Origin: Haloferax prahovense DSM 18310
GTDB lineage: Archaea; Halobacteriota; Halobacteria; Halobacteriales; Haloferacaceae
Assembly (NCBI RefSeq): GCF_000336815.1
Contig: NZ_AOLG01000047.1
Coordinates: 18,676 to 82,675 of the forward strand
Length of the DNA stretch: 64,000 nucleotides
Direction: 5' to 3'
Part shown: positions 35,189-43,254 of the stretch, piece by piece
Position numbering within the stretch: position 1 is the first letter of the stretch
Layout of the letters: each line of letters starts with the position of its first letter
Position numbers and translations under genes: made by a program
The notes under the pieces: generated by a model
Database searches by the model: none
Told to the model about the DNA's origin: nothing
The model's input: the letters and a program-made list of their open reading frames with translations, nothing else

Positions 35189-36249
35189 GCCGAGTCCTCC
35201 CCGTCTCCGTCGCGCTCGGCGTCCGCTTCGGGCGAGACCTCGACTCTGACGCCCTCGGTGGCGAGTTCGGCGCGGAAGGCGTCCTCGCAACCGGGGGTGA
35301 ATCGGAGCGCGGTCTGGGTCTCGGGCGTCGGGTCGAGAGAGACGATACAGCCGCCGCCACCCGCGCCGGTCAGTTTCGCGCCGTACGCGCCGGCCTCGCG
35401 GGCGGCCCACACCATCGAGTCGAGCGAGCGCGAGGAGACGCCGAGGGCTTCGAGCAGGCCGTGGTTGAAGTTCATGAAGCGGCCGAGCTCCGAGAGGAGC
35501 TCCTCGGGCGGTTCGTCGGCGTCGGGGTCCGACTCGGCCAGCAGTTCCTCGCCCCGGCGGACGATGTCGCCGACGGTCGAGACCGTGTCGGCGGCGAAGT
35601 CGTACTCCTCGCGGAGCGCGCGGACGCCGGAGACGAGCGCACCGGTGTCGCCCGCACCGCCGTCGAAGCCGATGACGAACGGGAGCGGCGGCGCGTCGAT
35701 GGTTCGGCAGTCGTCGCCCTCGACGCGGACGGCCCCGCCCATCGCGGAACAGAAGGTATCGGCGCGGGAGGCCTGTCCGTCCTGGACCTCGTGTTCGGCG
35801 TGGTAGGCGCGTTCTGCGATTTCGCGGGGTTCGAGTTCGACGCCGAGTTCGCGGGTCGCAGCGTCGATGCCGGCGACGACGACCGCCGCGGAGGAGCCGA
35901 GGCCGGCCCCGAGCGGGATATCGCTTTCGACGGTGATGTCGAAGCCGGCGTCGGGCGCGTCGGCGGCCTCGCGGGCCTGGTCGACCGCGGCGTCGATGTA
36001 GCCCATCGCGGCCTCCACGAGCGGTGCTGGAACGTCCACGTCGGGCCGGTCGCCGGTCGAGCCGCGGTACTCGACGGTGAAGCCGTTGAGACTCAGGTCC
36101 TCGGCGCGGACGCGGACGTGGTCGTCGTCGCGGGCGGCGACGGTGACGGTCGCCCGGCGCTCGACCGCGCAGGGGACCGCCGGTTCGCCGTAGACGACTG
36201 CGTGCTCCCCGAACAGGTACACCTTGCCGGGAGCGCTCGAAACGGTCAT
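35185..36249 (-). CDS. mvk: Mevalonate kinase
   Basis: A 354-residue GHMP-family kinase that phosphorylates mevalonate for isoprenoid ether-lipid and carotenoid synthesis. Visible motifs are SAPGKVYLFGEHAVVYG (5-21), the ATP loop PLGAGLGSSAAVVVAG (112-127), and the C-terminal KLTGAGGGGCIV. The C-terminal 25 residues are acidic and extend past the family core. It is the first gene of a two-gene unit with isopentenyl phosphate kinase, with a 4-nt overlap. Confidence 0.94.
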   Translation of the reverse strand: MTVSSAPGKVYLFGEHAVVYGEPAVPCAVERRATVTVAARDDDHVRVRAEDLSLNGFTVEYRGSTGDRPDVDVPAPLVEAAMGYIDAAVDQAREAADAPDAGFDITVESDIPLGAGLGSSAAVVVAGIDAATRELGVELEPREIAERAYHAEHEVQDGQASRADTFCSAMGGAVRVEGDDCRTIDAPPLPFVIGFDGGAGDTGALVSGVRALREEYDFAADTVSTVGDIVRRGEELLAESDPDADEPPEELLSELGRFMNFNHGLLEALGVSSRSLDSMVWAAREAGAYGAKLTGAGGGGCIVSLDPTPETQTALRFTPGCEDAFRAELATEGVRVEVSPEADAERDGDGEDSA

Positions 36250-36356
36250 ACCCCGGAGTTGCTACGGGATTCGCTTAAGGGTATCCGACCGCGGTCGAAC
36301 CCGGCGGTGGTCGTCGGTGGGAACGGTCGCGGAAAAAGGTGTTCGGAGCCGCCGGC

Positions 36357-36692
36357 TCAGGCGTCGATTTCGACTTCGTCGCGCTCCTCGTCGTCGAGGT
36401 CGGCCAGTTCGTCGAGGTCGCCGCCGCCGCCGCGGATGTAGCGAACCGCCGCGGCGATGCCGACGAGGAGGACGAACCCGACGAGCAGCGCCATACCGGG
36501 GCCGCCGCTCGACTCGGATTCGTCGGTCTCGTCGGCGTCGAGTTCCGCGTCGTAGTCGTCGTACGATTCGTCCTCGGCTTCGAGTGCCGCCGCCTCGTCG
36601 CCGCCGCGCTTGGAGAGGAGTGGCGCGCTGTTGGTCGGGCTGAACTCGAAGCCGTCGTGCAGGTGGACCTCGAAGAGGGTGAAGTCGGCCAT
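36357..36692 (-). CDS. Small single-pass membrane protein
   Basis: A 111-residue protein of unknown function. The N-terminal domain MADFTLFEVHLHDGFEFSPT, then an acidic linker (Asp/Glu/Ser-rich, about 38-65), one membrane segment (about 69-85, GMALLVGFVLLVGIAAAV), a glycine stretch and an acidic C-terminal tail. The ATG at 36692 gives the natural N-terminus; two upstream ATGs would add six residues. It lies upstream of mvk on the same strand with 107 bp between, so co-transcription is possible. Confidence 0.7.
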   Translation of the reverse strand: MADFTLFEVHLHDGFEFSPTNSAPLLSKRGGDEAAALEAEDESYDDYDAELDADETDESESSGGPGMALLVGFVLLVGIAAAVRYIRGGGGDLDELADLDDEERDEVEIDA

Positions 36693-36842
36693 ACCCATCA
36701 GTACGCTCACAAGATGGATATGCCTTGTGGCGACGGGACGACGCGGGTCGCCGTGAGACGCGAGGACCTCGACCCGCGGTGACTCCCGGTGGGGTGTGCT
36801 TGATTCGCTGTGTTCTTGTTTCGCCGCTCGTCAACGTCTCGT

Positions 36843-37907
36843 ATGGACGACGACCGACGCGCCTTCCTCGAAGACCTGCTCACCACACCCAGTCCGTCCG
36901 GCTACGAAGTCGCCGGCCAGCGCGTGTGGGTGGACTACGTCTCGCAGTTCGCCGACGACGTGACGGTCGACGACTACGGCAACGCCGTCGCGGTCCACGA
37001 AGGCACCGGCGAGGGCCCCGAAATCGCCTTCACCGGCCACGCGGACCAAATCGGCTACATCGTCCGCGACATCGACGACGACGGCTTCGTCCGCATCGGT
37101 CCCATCGGCGGCGCGGACCGCACCGTCTCGAAGGGCCAGCACGTGACGGTCCACGGCGACGACGGCGACGTGGCCGGCGTCATCGGCCAGACCGCCATCC
37201 ACCTCCGCGACGTGGGAAGCGAGGAGTACGACGACCTCGAAGAGCAGTTCGTCGACATCGGCGCGACGAGCAAGGGCGACGCGAAAGACCACGTCGAGGT
37301 CGGCGACCCAGTGACGGTCGAAGCGCGGGTCCGCGACCTCGCGGGCGACCGCGTCGCCGCCAACGGGATGGACAACCGCGTCGGTACGTGGTCGGCCGCG
37401 GAGGGCCTCCGCGCCGCCGTCGAGGCCGACGTGGACGCGACGGTGTACGCCGTCAGCACGGTTCAGGAGGAAGTCGGCGTGCAGGGCGCGAAGATGGTCG
37501 GCTACGACCTCGACCCCGACGCGATGGTCGCCGTCGACGTGACCCACGCGACGGACAACCCCGACGTGCCCGGCAAGCGCAAGGGCCCGGTCGAACTCGG
37601 CGAGGGGCCGGTCGTCTCCCGCGGGAGCGCGAACCACCCCACCGTCGTCTCACTCGCCCGCGACGCGGCCAAAGACGCCGACATCGGCGTGCAGTTACAG
37701 GCCGCCGGCATCCGCACGGGCACCGACGCCGACGCCTTCTACACGAGTCGCTCCGGCATCCCGTCGCTCAACATCGGCATCCCGAACCGCTACATGCACA
37801 CGCCCGTCGAAGTGGTCTCCACGAGCGACCTCGACGACGTGGCCGAACTGCTCGGGTCGATGGCCGCGCTCGCGGGCGACGTGGACTCGTTCGGCGTCGA
37901 ACTGTAG
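36843..37907 (+). CDS. M42-family aminopeptidase/endoglucanase-type metallopeptidase
   Basis: A 354-residue cytosolic di-metal peptidase. Characteristic segments are LLTTPSPSGYE, the metal-binding FTGHADQIGYIV, AANGMDNRVGTW, the catalytic-base region STVQEEVGVQGAK, VDVTHATDNPD and SLNIGIPNRYMHTPVE. Family members form tetrahedral complexes that trim peptides from the N-terminus; some were labelled endoglucanases. The ATG at 36843 starts the conserved core. No operon partner is close; rpl11 follows with its own promoter. Confidence 0.9.
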   Translation: MDDDRRAFLEDLLTTPSPSGYEVAGQRVWVDYVSQFADDVTVDDYGNAVAVHEGTGEGPEIAFTGHADQIGYIVRDIDDDGFVRIGPIGGADRTVSKGQHVTVHGDDGDVAGVIGQTAIHLRDVGSEEYDDLEEQFVDIGATSKGDAKDHVEVGDPVTVEARVRDLAGDRVAANGMDNRVGTWSAAEGLRAAVEADVDATVYAVSTVQEEVGVQGAKMVGYDLDPDAMVAVDVTHATDNPDVPGKRKGPVELGEGPVVSRGSANHPTVVSLARDAAKDADIGVQLQAAGIRTGTDADAFYTSRSGIPSLNIGIPNRYMHTPVEVVSTSDLDDVAELLGSMAALAGDVDSFGVEL

Positions 37908-37973
37908 ACGGGCGCACGTCGGCCCCGCGCGCTGTGCGTAGTTGTCGCACACGTCTCCGGGCGAAAGAAAACC

Positions 37974-37981
37974 GTTAAAAG
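37974..37981 (+). promoter_or_regulatory. TATA-like promoter of rpl11
   Basis: GTTAAAAG lies 23-30 bp before the rpl11 ATG. The surrounding 16 bp are nearly identical to the promoter at 42339-42354 of the zinc-protein/aEF-1beta operon. Confidence 0.6.
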
Positions 37982-38003
37982 TCGCCACACGGTGTTTCCA
38001 CGT

Positions 38004-38483
38004 ATGGCTGGAACTATCGAAGTACTCGTTCCCGGCGGGAAGGCGAACCCCGGTCCGCCGCTCGGCCCGGAACTCGGCCCGACCCCTGTCGACGTCCAGG
38101 ACGTCGTCAACGACATCAACGACCAGACGGCTGCCTTCGACGGCATGGAAGTCCCCGTCACCGTCGAGTACGACGACGACGGCTCGTTCAGCATCGAAGT
38201 CGGCGTCCCGCCGACGGCGGCGCTCATCAAGGACGAAGTCGGATTCGACACCGGCAGCGGCGAACCCCAGGAGAACTTCGTCGCCGACATGTCCATCGAA
38301 CAGCTGAAGAAGGTCGCAGAGCAGAAGTCCTCTGACCTGCTCTCGTACGACCTCAAGAACGCCTCGAAGGAAGTCGCCGGGACGTGTGCGTCCCTCGGCG
38401 TCACCATCGAGGGCGAAGACGCCCGCACGTTCAAGCAGCGCATCGACGGCGGCGACTTCGACGACCACTTCGACGACGAGTAA
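38004..38483 (+). CDS. rpl11: Ribosomal protein L11 (uL11)
   Basis: A 159-residue protein of the GTPase-associated stalk base, binding 23S rRNA helices 43-44. Diagnostic parts are EVLVPGGKANPGPPLGPELG, VPPTAALIKDEVGF, and a C-terminal domain with KNASKEVAGTCASLGVTIEG. An acidic tail (DDHFDDE) is haloarchaeal. The ATG at 38004 is four codons inside the open frame and fits the TATA spacing. A strong palindrome after the gene suggests that it forms a separate transcript from rpl1-rpl10-rpl12. Confidence 0.96.
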   Translation: MAGTIEVLVPGGKANPGPPLGPELGPTPVDVQDVVNDINDQTAAFDGMEVPVTVEYDDDGSFSIEVGVPPTAALIKDEVGFDTGSGEPQENFVADMSIEQLKKVAEQKSSDLLSYDLKNASKEVAGTCASLGVTIEGEDARTFKQRIDGGDFDDHFDDE

Positions 38484-38525
38484 TCGTCTCGGAACCGTCT
38501 CGGCGGTTCGAACCGCCCTTTCCGT

Positions 38526-38560
38526 CGGGCCGAGTCGACTCGGCCCGCTTTCTTCTCTCC
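38526..38560 (+). terminator. Palindrome plus T/C-rich tail after rpl11
   Basis: A perfect 22-bp palindrome (38526-38547, CGGGCCGAGTC and its complement) is followed by CTTTCTTCTCTCC. It resembles an intrinsic terminator and would end the rpl11 mRNA. Function is inferred. Confidence 0.5.
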
Positions 38561-38650
38561 ACAGACCCGACTCGGCCCGGAGCGGCCCGACCGTCGATGA
38601 CCTCGCATCGCCCGCGTGCTCGCCAGCCCGCATGTGTGGCTGTGGCACGC

Positions 38651-38674
38651 GAAACCCCCGAATTCGGGGGTTTC
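38651..38674. promoter_or_regulatory. 24-bp perfect palindrome upstream of the rpl1 promoter
   Basis: GAAACCCCCGAA and its exact complement form an uninterrupted 24-bp palindrome. It ends about 20 bp before an AT-rich box (CTTAAGT, near 38695-38701) that is the best candidate TATA element for rpl1-rpl10-rpl12. It could be an operator, or a second terminator for rpl11. Confidence 0.45.
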
Positions 38675-38709
38675 GGCTCCCGTAGTTCGACGGACTTAAG
38701 TTGAGCCTA

Positions 38710-38784
38710 CTCGTCCTGCCGGACGAGGCAGGCAGTAGCCTGTTTCACTGACCCGTAGGAGCAATCCTGCGTACTACGGAGGTG
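38710..38784 (+). promoter_or_regulatory. Structured rpl1 mRNA leader, probable L1 autoregulatory site
   Basis: The leader folds into three stems: CTCGTCC/GGACGAG (38710-38716 with 38721-38727), CAGGC/GCCTG (38729-38733 with 38738-38742), and CCGTAG/CTACGG (38753-38758 with 38774-38779). The last stem has a large internal loop and overlaps the start of a strong ribosome binding site, GGAGGTG (38778-38784), 4 nt before the ATG. In Halobacterium, L1 is known to have a 23S-like binding site in this leader. The repressor role here is by analogy. Confidence 0.6.
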
Positions 38785-38788
38785 AATA

Positions 38789-39427
38789 ATGGCAGACACA
38801 ATAGTTGACGCAGTCTCTCGCGCACTCGACGAGGCACCTGGGCGGAACTTCCGCGAAACGGTTGACCTCGCCGTGAACTTGCGAGACTTAGATCTTAACG
38901 ACCCGTCGAAGCGTGTCGACGAGAGCATCGTGCTCCCGTCTGGCACCGGCCAGGACACCCAGATTGTGGTGTTCGCGACCGGTGAAACCGCGCTCCGCGC
39001 AGAGGATGCCGCCGACGAAGTTCTCGGGCCCGATGAGCTCGAAGACTTCGGCGACGACACCGATGCGGCGAAAGACCTTGCCGACGAGACCGACTTCTTC
39101 GTTGCCGAGGCTGGACTGATGCAGGACATCGGTCGCTACCTCGGTACCGTGCTCGGTCCCCGTGGTAAGATGCCGACCCCGCTTCAGCCCGACGACGACG
39201 TCGTCGAGACGGTGAACCGGATGAAGAACACGGTGCAGCTCCGCTCGCGCGACCGTCGCACGTTCCACACGCGCGTCGGCGCAGACGACATGACGCCCGA
39301 CGAAATCGCGGAGAACATCGACGTCATCGTCCGTCGTCTCGAAGCGACGCTCGAAAAGGGCCCGCTCAACATCGACTCCGTCTACGTGAAGACGACGATG
39401 GGGCCGTCCGTGGAGGTGCCCGAATGA
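38789..39427 (+). CDS. rpl1: Ribosomal protein L1 (uL1)
   Basis: A 212-residue protein of the mobile L1 stalk that guides deacylated tRNA from the E site. Typical features are [23 protein letters not shown], the second-domain [16 protein letters not shown], and the closing [19 protein letters not shown]. Archaeal L1 also represses its own mRNA, consistent with the structured leader. It has an unusually good Shine-Dalgarno sequence for a haloarchaeon. The stop overlaps rpl10 by 4 nt. Confidence 0.96.
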   Translation: MADTIVDAVSRALDEAPGRNFRETVDLAVNLRDLDLNDPSKRVDESIVLPSGTGQDTQIVVFATGETALRAEDAADEVLGPDELEDFGDDTDAAKDLADETDFFVAEAGLMQDIGRYLGTVLGPRGKMPTPLQPDDDVVETVNRMKNTVQLRSRDRRTFHTRVGADDMTPDEIAENIDVIVRRLEATLEKGPLNIDSVYVKTTMGPSVEVPE

Positions 39428-40464
39428 GCGAGTCCGAGGTGCGGCAGACCGAGGTCATCCCGCAGTGGAAGCGTGAAGAGGTCGACGAGCTCGTCGACTT
39501 CATCGAATCCTACGAATCCGTCGGCGTCGTCGGCGTCGCGGGCATCCCGAGCCGCCAGCTCCAGGCCATGCGCCGCGAGCTTCACGGCTCGGCCGCGGTG
39601 CGCATGAGCCGCAACACGCTCGTGAACCGCGCGCTCGACGAAGTCGACGACGGCTTCGAGGACCTCAAGGAGTACATCGCCGGGCAGGTCGCCCTCATCG
39701 GCACGAACGACAACCCGTTCGCCCTGTTCAAGGAGCTCGAGGCGTCGAAGACGCCCGCGCCCATCAACGCCGGTGAAGTCGCCCCGAACGACATCGTCAT
39801 CCCCGAGGGTGACACCGGTGTCGACCCGGGTCCGTTCGTCGGCGAACTCCAGCAGGTCGGGGCGTCCGCCCGCATCATGGACGGCTCGATCAAGGTGACC
39901 GAAGACTCCAACGTCCTCTCTGAGGGCGAGGAAGTCTCCGAGGAACTCGCAAACGTCCTGGCGGAGCTCGGCATCGAACCCAAGGAGGTCGGTCTCGACC
40001 TCCGCGGCGTCTTCTCCGAAGGCGTCCTGTTCGAGCCCGACGAACTCGCCATCGACGTGGACGAGTACCGCGCCGACATCCAGTCGGCCGTCTCCGCCGC
40101 GACGAACCTCTCTGTCAACGCGGTCTACCCGACCGCCCAGACCGCGCCGACGCTCATCGCCAAGGCGACGAGCGAGGCCAAGGCAGTCGGTCTGTTCGCC
40201 AACATCGAGAGCCCGGACTTCATGCCCGAGCTCATCTCGAAGGCGGACGCCCAGCTTCGGGCGCTCGCGGCGAACATCGACGACGAAGAGGCGCTCCCCG
40301 AGGAACTCCGCGGCGTGTCCGCGGCTGACACGGGTGCCGCCGAGGAAGAAGAATCGACTGACGAAGAAGCAGCGGACGCCGACGAGGCAGACGCCGACGA
40401 AGACGCCGCCGAAGACGACGGCGACGACGAAGACGCTGGCGACGCCCTCGGCTCCCTGTTCTAA
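39424..40464 (+). CDS. rpl10: Ribosomal protein L10 (uL10/P0)
   Basis: A 346-residue stalk protein that anchors L12 dimers to the GTPase centre. The rRNA-binding N-terminal half begins [21 protein letters not shown] and has [11 protein letters not shown] and [10 protein letters not shown]. The long archaeal C-terminal extension holds the helical spine for several L12 dimers. An extremely acidic tail precedes the final GDALGSLF motif shared with L12, which contacts translation factors. Overlaps rpl1 by 4 nt. Confidence 0.96.
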   Translation: MSESEVRQTEVIPQWKREEVDELVDFIESYESVGVVGVAGIPSRQLQAMRRELHGSAAVRMSRNTLVNRALDEVDDGFEDLKEYIAGQVALIGTNDNPFALFKELEASKTPAPINAGEVAPNDIVIPEGDTGVDPGPFVGELQQVGASARIMDGSIKVTEDSNVLSEGEEVSEELANVLAELGIEPKEVGLDLRGVFSEGVLFEPDELAIDVDEYRADIQSAVSAATNLSVNAVYPTAQTAPTLIAKATSEAKAVGLFANIESPDFMPELISKADAQLRALAANIDDEEALPEELRGVSAADTGAAEEEESTDEEAADADEADADEDAAEDDGDDEDAGDALGSLF

Positions 40465-40485
40465 CAACACACAAGGTACACAACA

Positions 40486-40824
40486 ATGGAATACGTCTAC
40501 GCTGCGCTCATCCTGAACGAGTCGGACGAAGAGGTCAACGAAGAGAACATCACCGCGGTCCTCGAGGCCGCCGGTGTCGATGTCGAAGAGTCCCGCGTCA
40601 AGGCGCTCGTCGCCGCGCTCGAGGACGTCGACATCGAAGAGGCCATCGAGACGGCCGCCGCTGCCCCCGCGCCCGCCGCGGGCGGTTCCGCCGGTGGCGA
40701 GGTCGAGGCCGCTGACGACGACGACGAGGAAGACGCCGAAGAAGAGGCCGCTGACGAAGGCGGCGACGACGACGACGACGACGAAGAAGCCGACGGCGAG
40801 GGCCTCGGCGCGCTCTTCGGCTAA
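40486..40824 (+). CDS. rpl12: Ribosomal protein L12 (P1-type)
   Basis: A 112-residue stalk protein that recruits elongation factors. The N-terminal dimerisation helices start [22 protein letters not shown] and include [20 protein letters not shown] segments. An Ala/Gly/Pro hinge and a poly-acidic run follow, and the protein ends GLGALFG, the factor-binding tip also seen in L10. It is the last gene of the L1 operon, 21 bp after rpl10. Confidence 0.95.
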   Translation: MEYVYAALILNESDEEVNEENITAVLEAAGVDVEESRVKALVAALEDVDIEEAIETAAAAPAPAAGGSAGGEVEAADDDDEEDAEEEAADEGGDDDDDDEEADGEGLGALFG

Positions 40825-41004
40825 CTCCCGCGAGACTCAGCCGCATCCGCGGCGACGCTCGCTTCGAAACTCCGATTTCTTTCGACGCAACTCACCAGCG
40901 GCAGTTCTGGTCGCGTGTTCGCCGGTTCGGACGCGGGCCGCGCCACCGTCACGCCGGTGCCGAGCGCGTAGCTTCATATCGAAAGCCGAAGCCACTCCGG
41001 CGCG

Positions 41005-42288
41005 ATGTTCCTCACCGGCGGGGCAGTCGTCCCCCTGTTCGCTCGAGCGGTGGCGCTCGCGTCGCCCGTCGCGACCGACCCGACGACCGCCGCCCTCCTC
41101 GGCGTGGTCGTCGGCGTCTGCCTCGGGACCTGCTCGGGCCTCATTCCCGGCCTTCACGCGAACGCGTTCGCGCTGCTCCTCGCCGGCGTCGCGTCCGAGT
41201 TCCCCGGCCCGCCGGTCGCCGTCGCGGCCGCCGTCCTCGCCGCGTCGACCGTCCACACCTTCCTCGACGTGGTGCCGGCGCTGACGCTCGGCGTACCCGA
41301 CGCCGCGCTCGCGCCGGGCGCACTGCCGGCGCACAAACTCGTCCTCGGCGGGAGGGGGCGCGAGGCGCTTCGGCTGTCGGCGCTCGGTAGCGGCGCGGCG
41401 CTCTGTCTGGCGGTGCCGGTCGCGGTGCCGCTCACCGAGGTACTGGTCGAGGGCTATCCCGTCGTCCGGGACCACCTGTGGGTGGTGCTCGCCGCCGTCG
41501 CTGCCGCGCTCGTCTGGACCGAACCGAGTCGGCGGGCCAAACTGGCGGCCTGCGTGACCATCGTCGCCTCGACCGGGCTGGGCCTCGCGGTCCTCGACCG
41601 GCCGTTCGGGGGGCCGCTTCCGGTCGGTGGCGTCTTGGCCCCGCTCTTGGCCGGCCTGTTCGGCGTCCCGGTCCTCTTGGCGGCGCGACGCGGCGCGGGT
41701 GTCCCGCCGCAGGGCGATGCCGCGCTCGCAACGTCGCCGCTGGCGGTCGCTCGGAGCGTCGCCGCGGGGACCGGCGGGGGCGCGTTCGTCGGCTACCTCC
41801 CGGGCGTCTCCGCCGGCGTCGCCGGGACGCTCGCGCTGGCCGCGCTCCCCGGCCGCGACCCCGACGAATCGACGCGGGCCTACGTCACGGCGACGAGCGC
41901 CGCCACGACGGCGACGACGGTGTTCGCGCTGTTCGCACTCGCCGGGTTGGGGACGCCCAGAACGGGCGCACTCGTCGCGCTCACGGAGGCGGAACTCCCG
42001 ACCGGACTCGGTCTCGCGGTGCCGGTGACGGTCGTCTCGGGGCTCTGCGGGGCGGTGTTGGTGCCGGTCGTCGGCGACCGGGCGCTCGCAGTCGTCGGGA
42101 GACTCGACCAGCGCCGACTCGTCACCGCCGTCTGCGCCCTCCTCGTCGCGCTCTCGTGGGCGTTCGCCGGAGTCGGCGGCGTCGTCGTCCTCGCCGTCGC
42201 CGGGGCTGTCGGCCATCTCCCCGTTCGGTTCGGCTGTCGGCGCGTCCACCTGATGTGCGTCCTCATGGGGCCGCTGATAATCGGATGA
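41005..42288 (+). CDS. TctA-like (DUF112 superfamily) membrane protein
   Basis: A 427-residue integral membrane protein with about ten to twelve predicted helices. Two related motifs, [13 protein letters not shown] (near 43-55) and [14 protein letters not shown], are the signature glycine-proline loops of TctA-type permeases, in which they line the substrate site. Classical TctABC systems import tricarboxylates, but no TctB or TctC gene is nearby, so substrate and partners are unknown. A CTTCATATC box about 27 bp upstream supports the ATG at 41005. It is independent of rpl12, which ends 180 bp earlier. Confidence 0.8.
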   Translation: MFLTGGAVVPLFARAVALASPVATDPTTAALLGVVVGVCLGTCSGLIPGLHANAFALLLAGVASEFPGPPVAVAAAVLAASTVHTFLDVVPALTLGVPDAALAPGALPAHKLVLGGRGREALRLSALGSGAALCLAVPVAVPLTEVLVEGYPVVRDHLWVVLAAVAAALVWTEPSRRAKLAACVTIVASTGLGLAVLDRPFGGPLPVGGVLAPLLAGLFGVPVLLAARRGAGVPPQGDAALATSPLAVARSVAAGTGGGAFVGYLPGVSAGVAGTLALAALPGRDPDESTRAYVTATSAATTATTVFALFALAGLGTPRTGALVALTEAELPTGLGLAVPVTVVSGLCGAVLVPVVGDRALAVVGRLDQRRLVTAVCALLVALSWAFAGVGGVVVLAVAGAVGHLPVRFGCRRVHLMCVLMGPLIIG

Positions 42289-42341
42289 GTCGTGTCCACG
42301 CGGGGCACGGATTTCCCCCAGCAGAACCCGGAAAGACAACG

Positions 42342-42349
42342 GTTAAAAG
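42342..42349 (+). promoter_or_regulatory. TATA-like promoter of the zinc-protein/aEF-1beta operon
   Basis: GTTAAAAG lies 23-30 bp before the ATG at 42372 within ACGGTTAAAAGTCGCG, nearly the same sequence as in front of rpl11. A leaderless mRNA is expected. Confidence 0.6.
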
Positions 42350-42371
42350 TCGCGCGCCGGTTTATGAGCGT

Positions 42372-42551
42372 ATGAGCGAGTCCGAACAGCGACACGCGCA
42401 CCAGTGTGTGTCCTGTGGCATCAACATCGCCGGCATGAGCGCGGCGACGTTCAAGTGCCCCGACTGTGGCCAGGAGATTTCGCGTTGTTCCAAGTGCCGC
42501 AAGCAGAGCAACCTCTACGAGTGCCCCGACTGCGGATTCATGGGTCCATAA
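42372..42551 (+). CDS. Four-CPxCG zinc-finger microprotein (HVO_2753-like)
   Basis: A 59-residue protein with eight cysteines in four pairs: CVSC, CPDC, CSKC and CPDC, plus flanking glycine. This pattern can bind two zinc ions. It looks the same as the Haloferax volcanii protein HVO_2753, which from memory was solved by NMR and linked to swarming and biofilm behaviour. It is the first gene of an operon with aEF-1beta, 2 bp apart, which suggests a translation-related context. The molecular target is unknown. Confidence 0.9.
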   Translation: MSESEQRHAHQCVSCGINIAGMSAATFKCPDCGQEISRCSKCRKQSNLYECPDCGFMGP

Positions 42552-42553
42552 TC

Positions 42554-42820
42554 ATGGGAAAAGTAGCTGCTAAAATCAAGGTCATGCCGAACAGCCCCGA
42601 GCTCGACCTCGACAACCTCGAGGACGCGCTCGAAGACTCCCTGCCCGAGGGTGCGAAAATCAAGGGCTTCGAACGCGACGACGTCGCGTTCGGACTCGTC
42701 GCCCTCCTGCCGACGGTCATCGTCCCCGACGACGCCGGTGGCACCGAGGCCGTCGAAGAGGCGTTCATCGAAGTCGAAGGCGTCGAGAGCGTCTCCGTCG
42801 AGAACGTCGGCCGTATCTGA
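42554..42820 (+). CDS. ef1b: Translation elongation factor aEF-1 beta
   Basis: An 88-residue guanine nucleotide exchange factor for aEF-1alpha. The small alpha/beta fold is recognised by [19 protein letters not shown], the [23 protein letters not shown] segment, and [15 protein letters not shown]. Length matches archaeal members. It is transcribed with the zinc microprotein (2-bp gap). A T-run follows at 42835-42839. Confidence 0.95.
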   Translation: MGKVAAKIKVMPNSPELDLDNLEDALEDSLPEGAKIKGFERDDVAFGLVALLPTVIVPDDAGGTEAVEEAFIEVEGVESVSVENVGRI

Positions 42821-42834
42821 ACTGACGACCGACC

Positions 42835-42839
42835 TTTTT
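42835..42839 (+). terminator. T-run after aEF-1 beta
   Basis: Five T residues 15 bp after the stop codon, a probable archaeal transcription stop. Confidence 0.4.
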
Positions 42840-42877
42840 CGAAGTCCCGTCCCCGGAGCGACCGCGTTCGACCGCCG

Positions 42878-43135
42878 TCAGCGGCGCTCCATGAAGTAGA
42901 CGCCGAGGACGACGCCGAACGTGAGCCCGAGCATCACGCCGATGGCCAGGGAGTCGCCGATGACGCCCGCGACGCCGCCGAGAAGGAAGCCGATGGCCAG
43001 CCCGATACCGAACTGCTCGGCGCTGTGGCTCGACCCCTCGTGGTCGTCGGAATCGACCATCACACGGTCGGTCGGTTCGGCGTAGCTCTGTCGCTGTACG
43101 GACTCCGCGCTCAGGGTGACTGACTCCTGGGACAT
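42878..43135 (-). CDS. Small two-helix membrane protein
   Basis: An 85-residue protein with a polar N-terminal half (about 1-40) and two glycine-rich membrane segments (about 43-60 and 63-81), ending in the positive tail MERR. No family of known function was recognised. It faces the aEF-1beta operon. An AT-rich stretch at 43144-43170 upstream of the start may be its promoter. Confidence 0.7.
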   Translation of the reverse strand: MSQESVTLSAESVQRQSYAEPTDRVMVDSDDHEGSSHSAEQFGIGLAIGFLLGGVAGVIGDSLAIGVMLGLTFGVVLGVYFMERR

Positions 43136-43254
43136 ACCTCATTATTCATCGTGCTATTCAATAACCCTTACTCGCGTTCTCAACTTTCGACAACGGCCGG
43201 TGCGCGAGGGCGCTCGAGAGCGCGTGAAGACGAGTCGAAGCGGACTTCGACGCC

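Noticed and set aside
40681..40800. GAC/GAA-rich repeat tract in rpl12 as a microsatellite
   Set aside because: It encodes the acidic hinge and tail normal for haloarchaeal L12; no independent repeat is needed to explain it.
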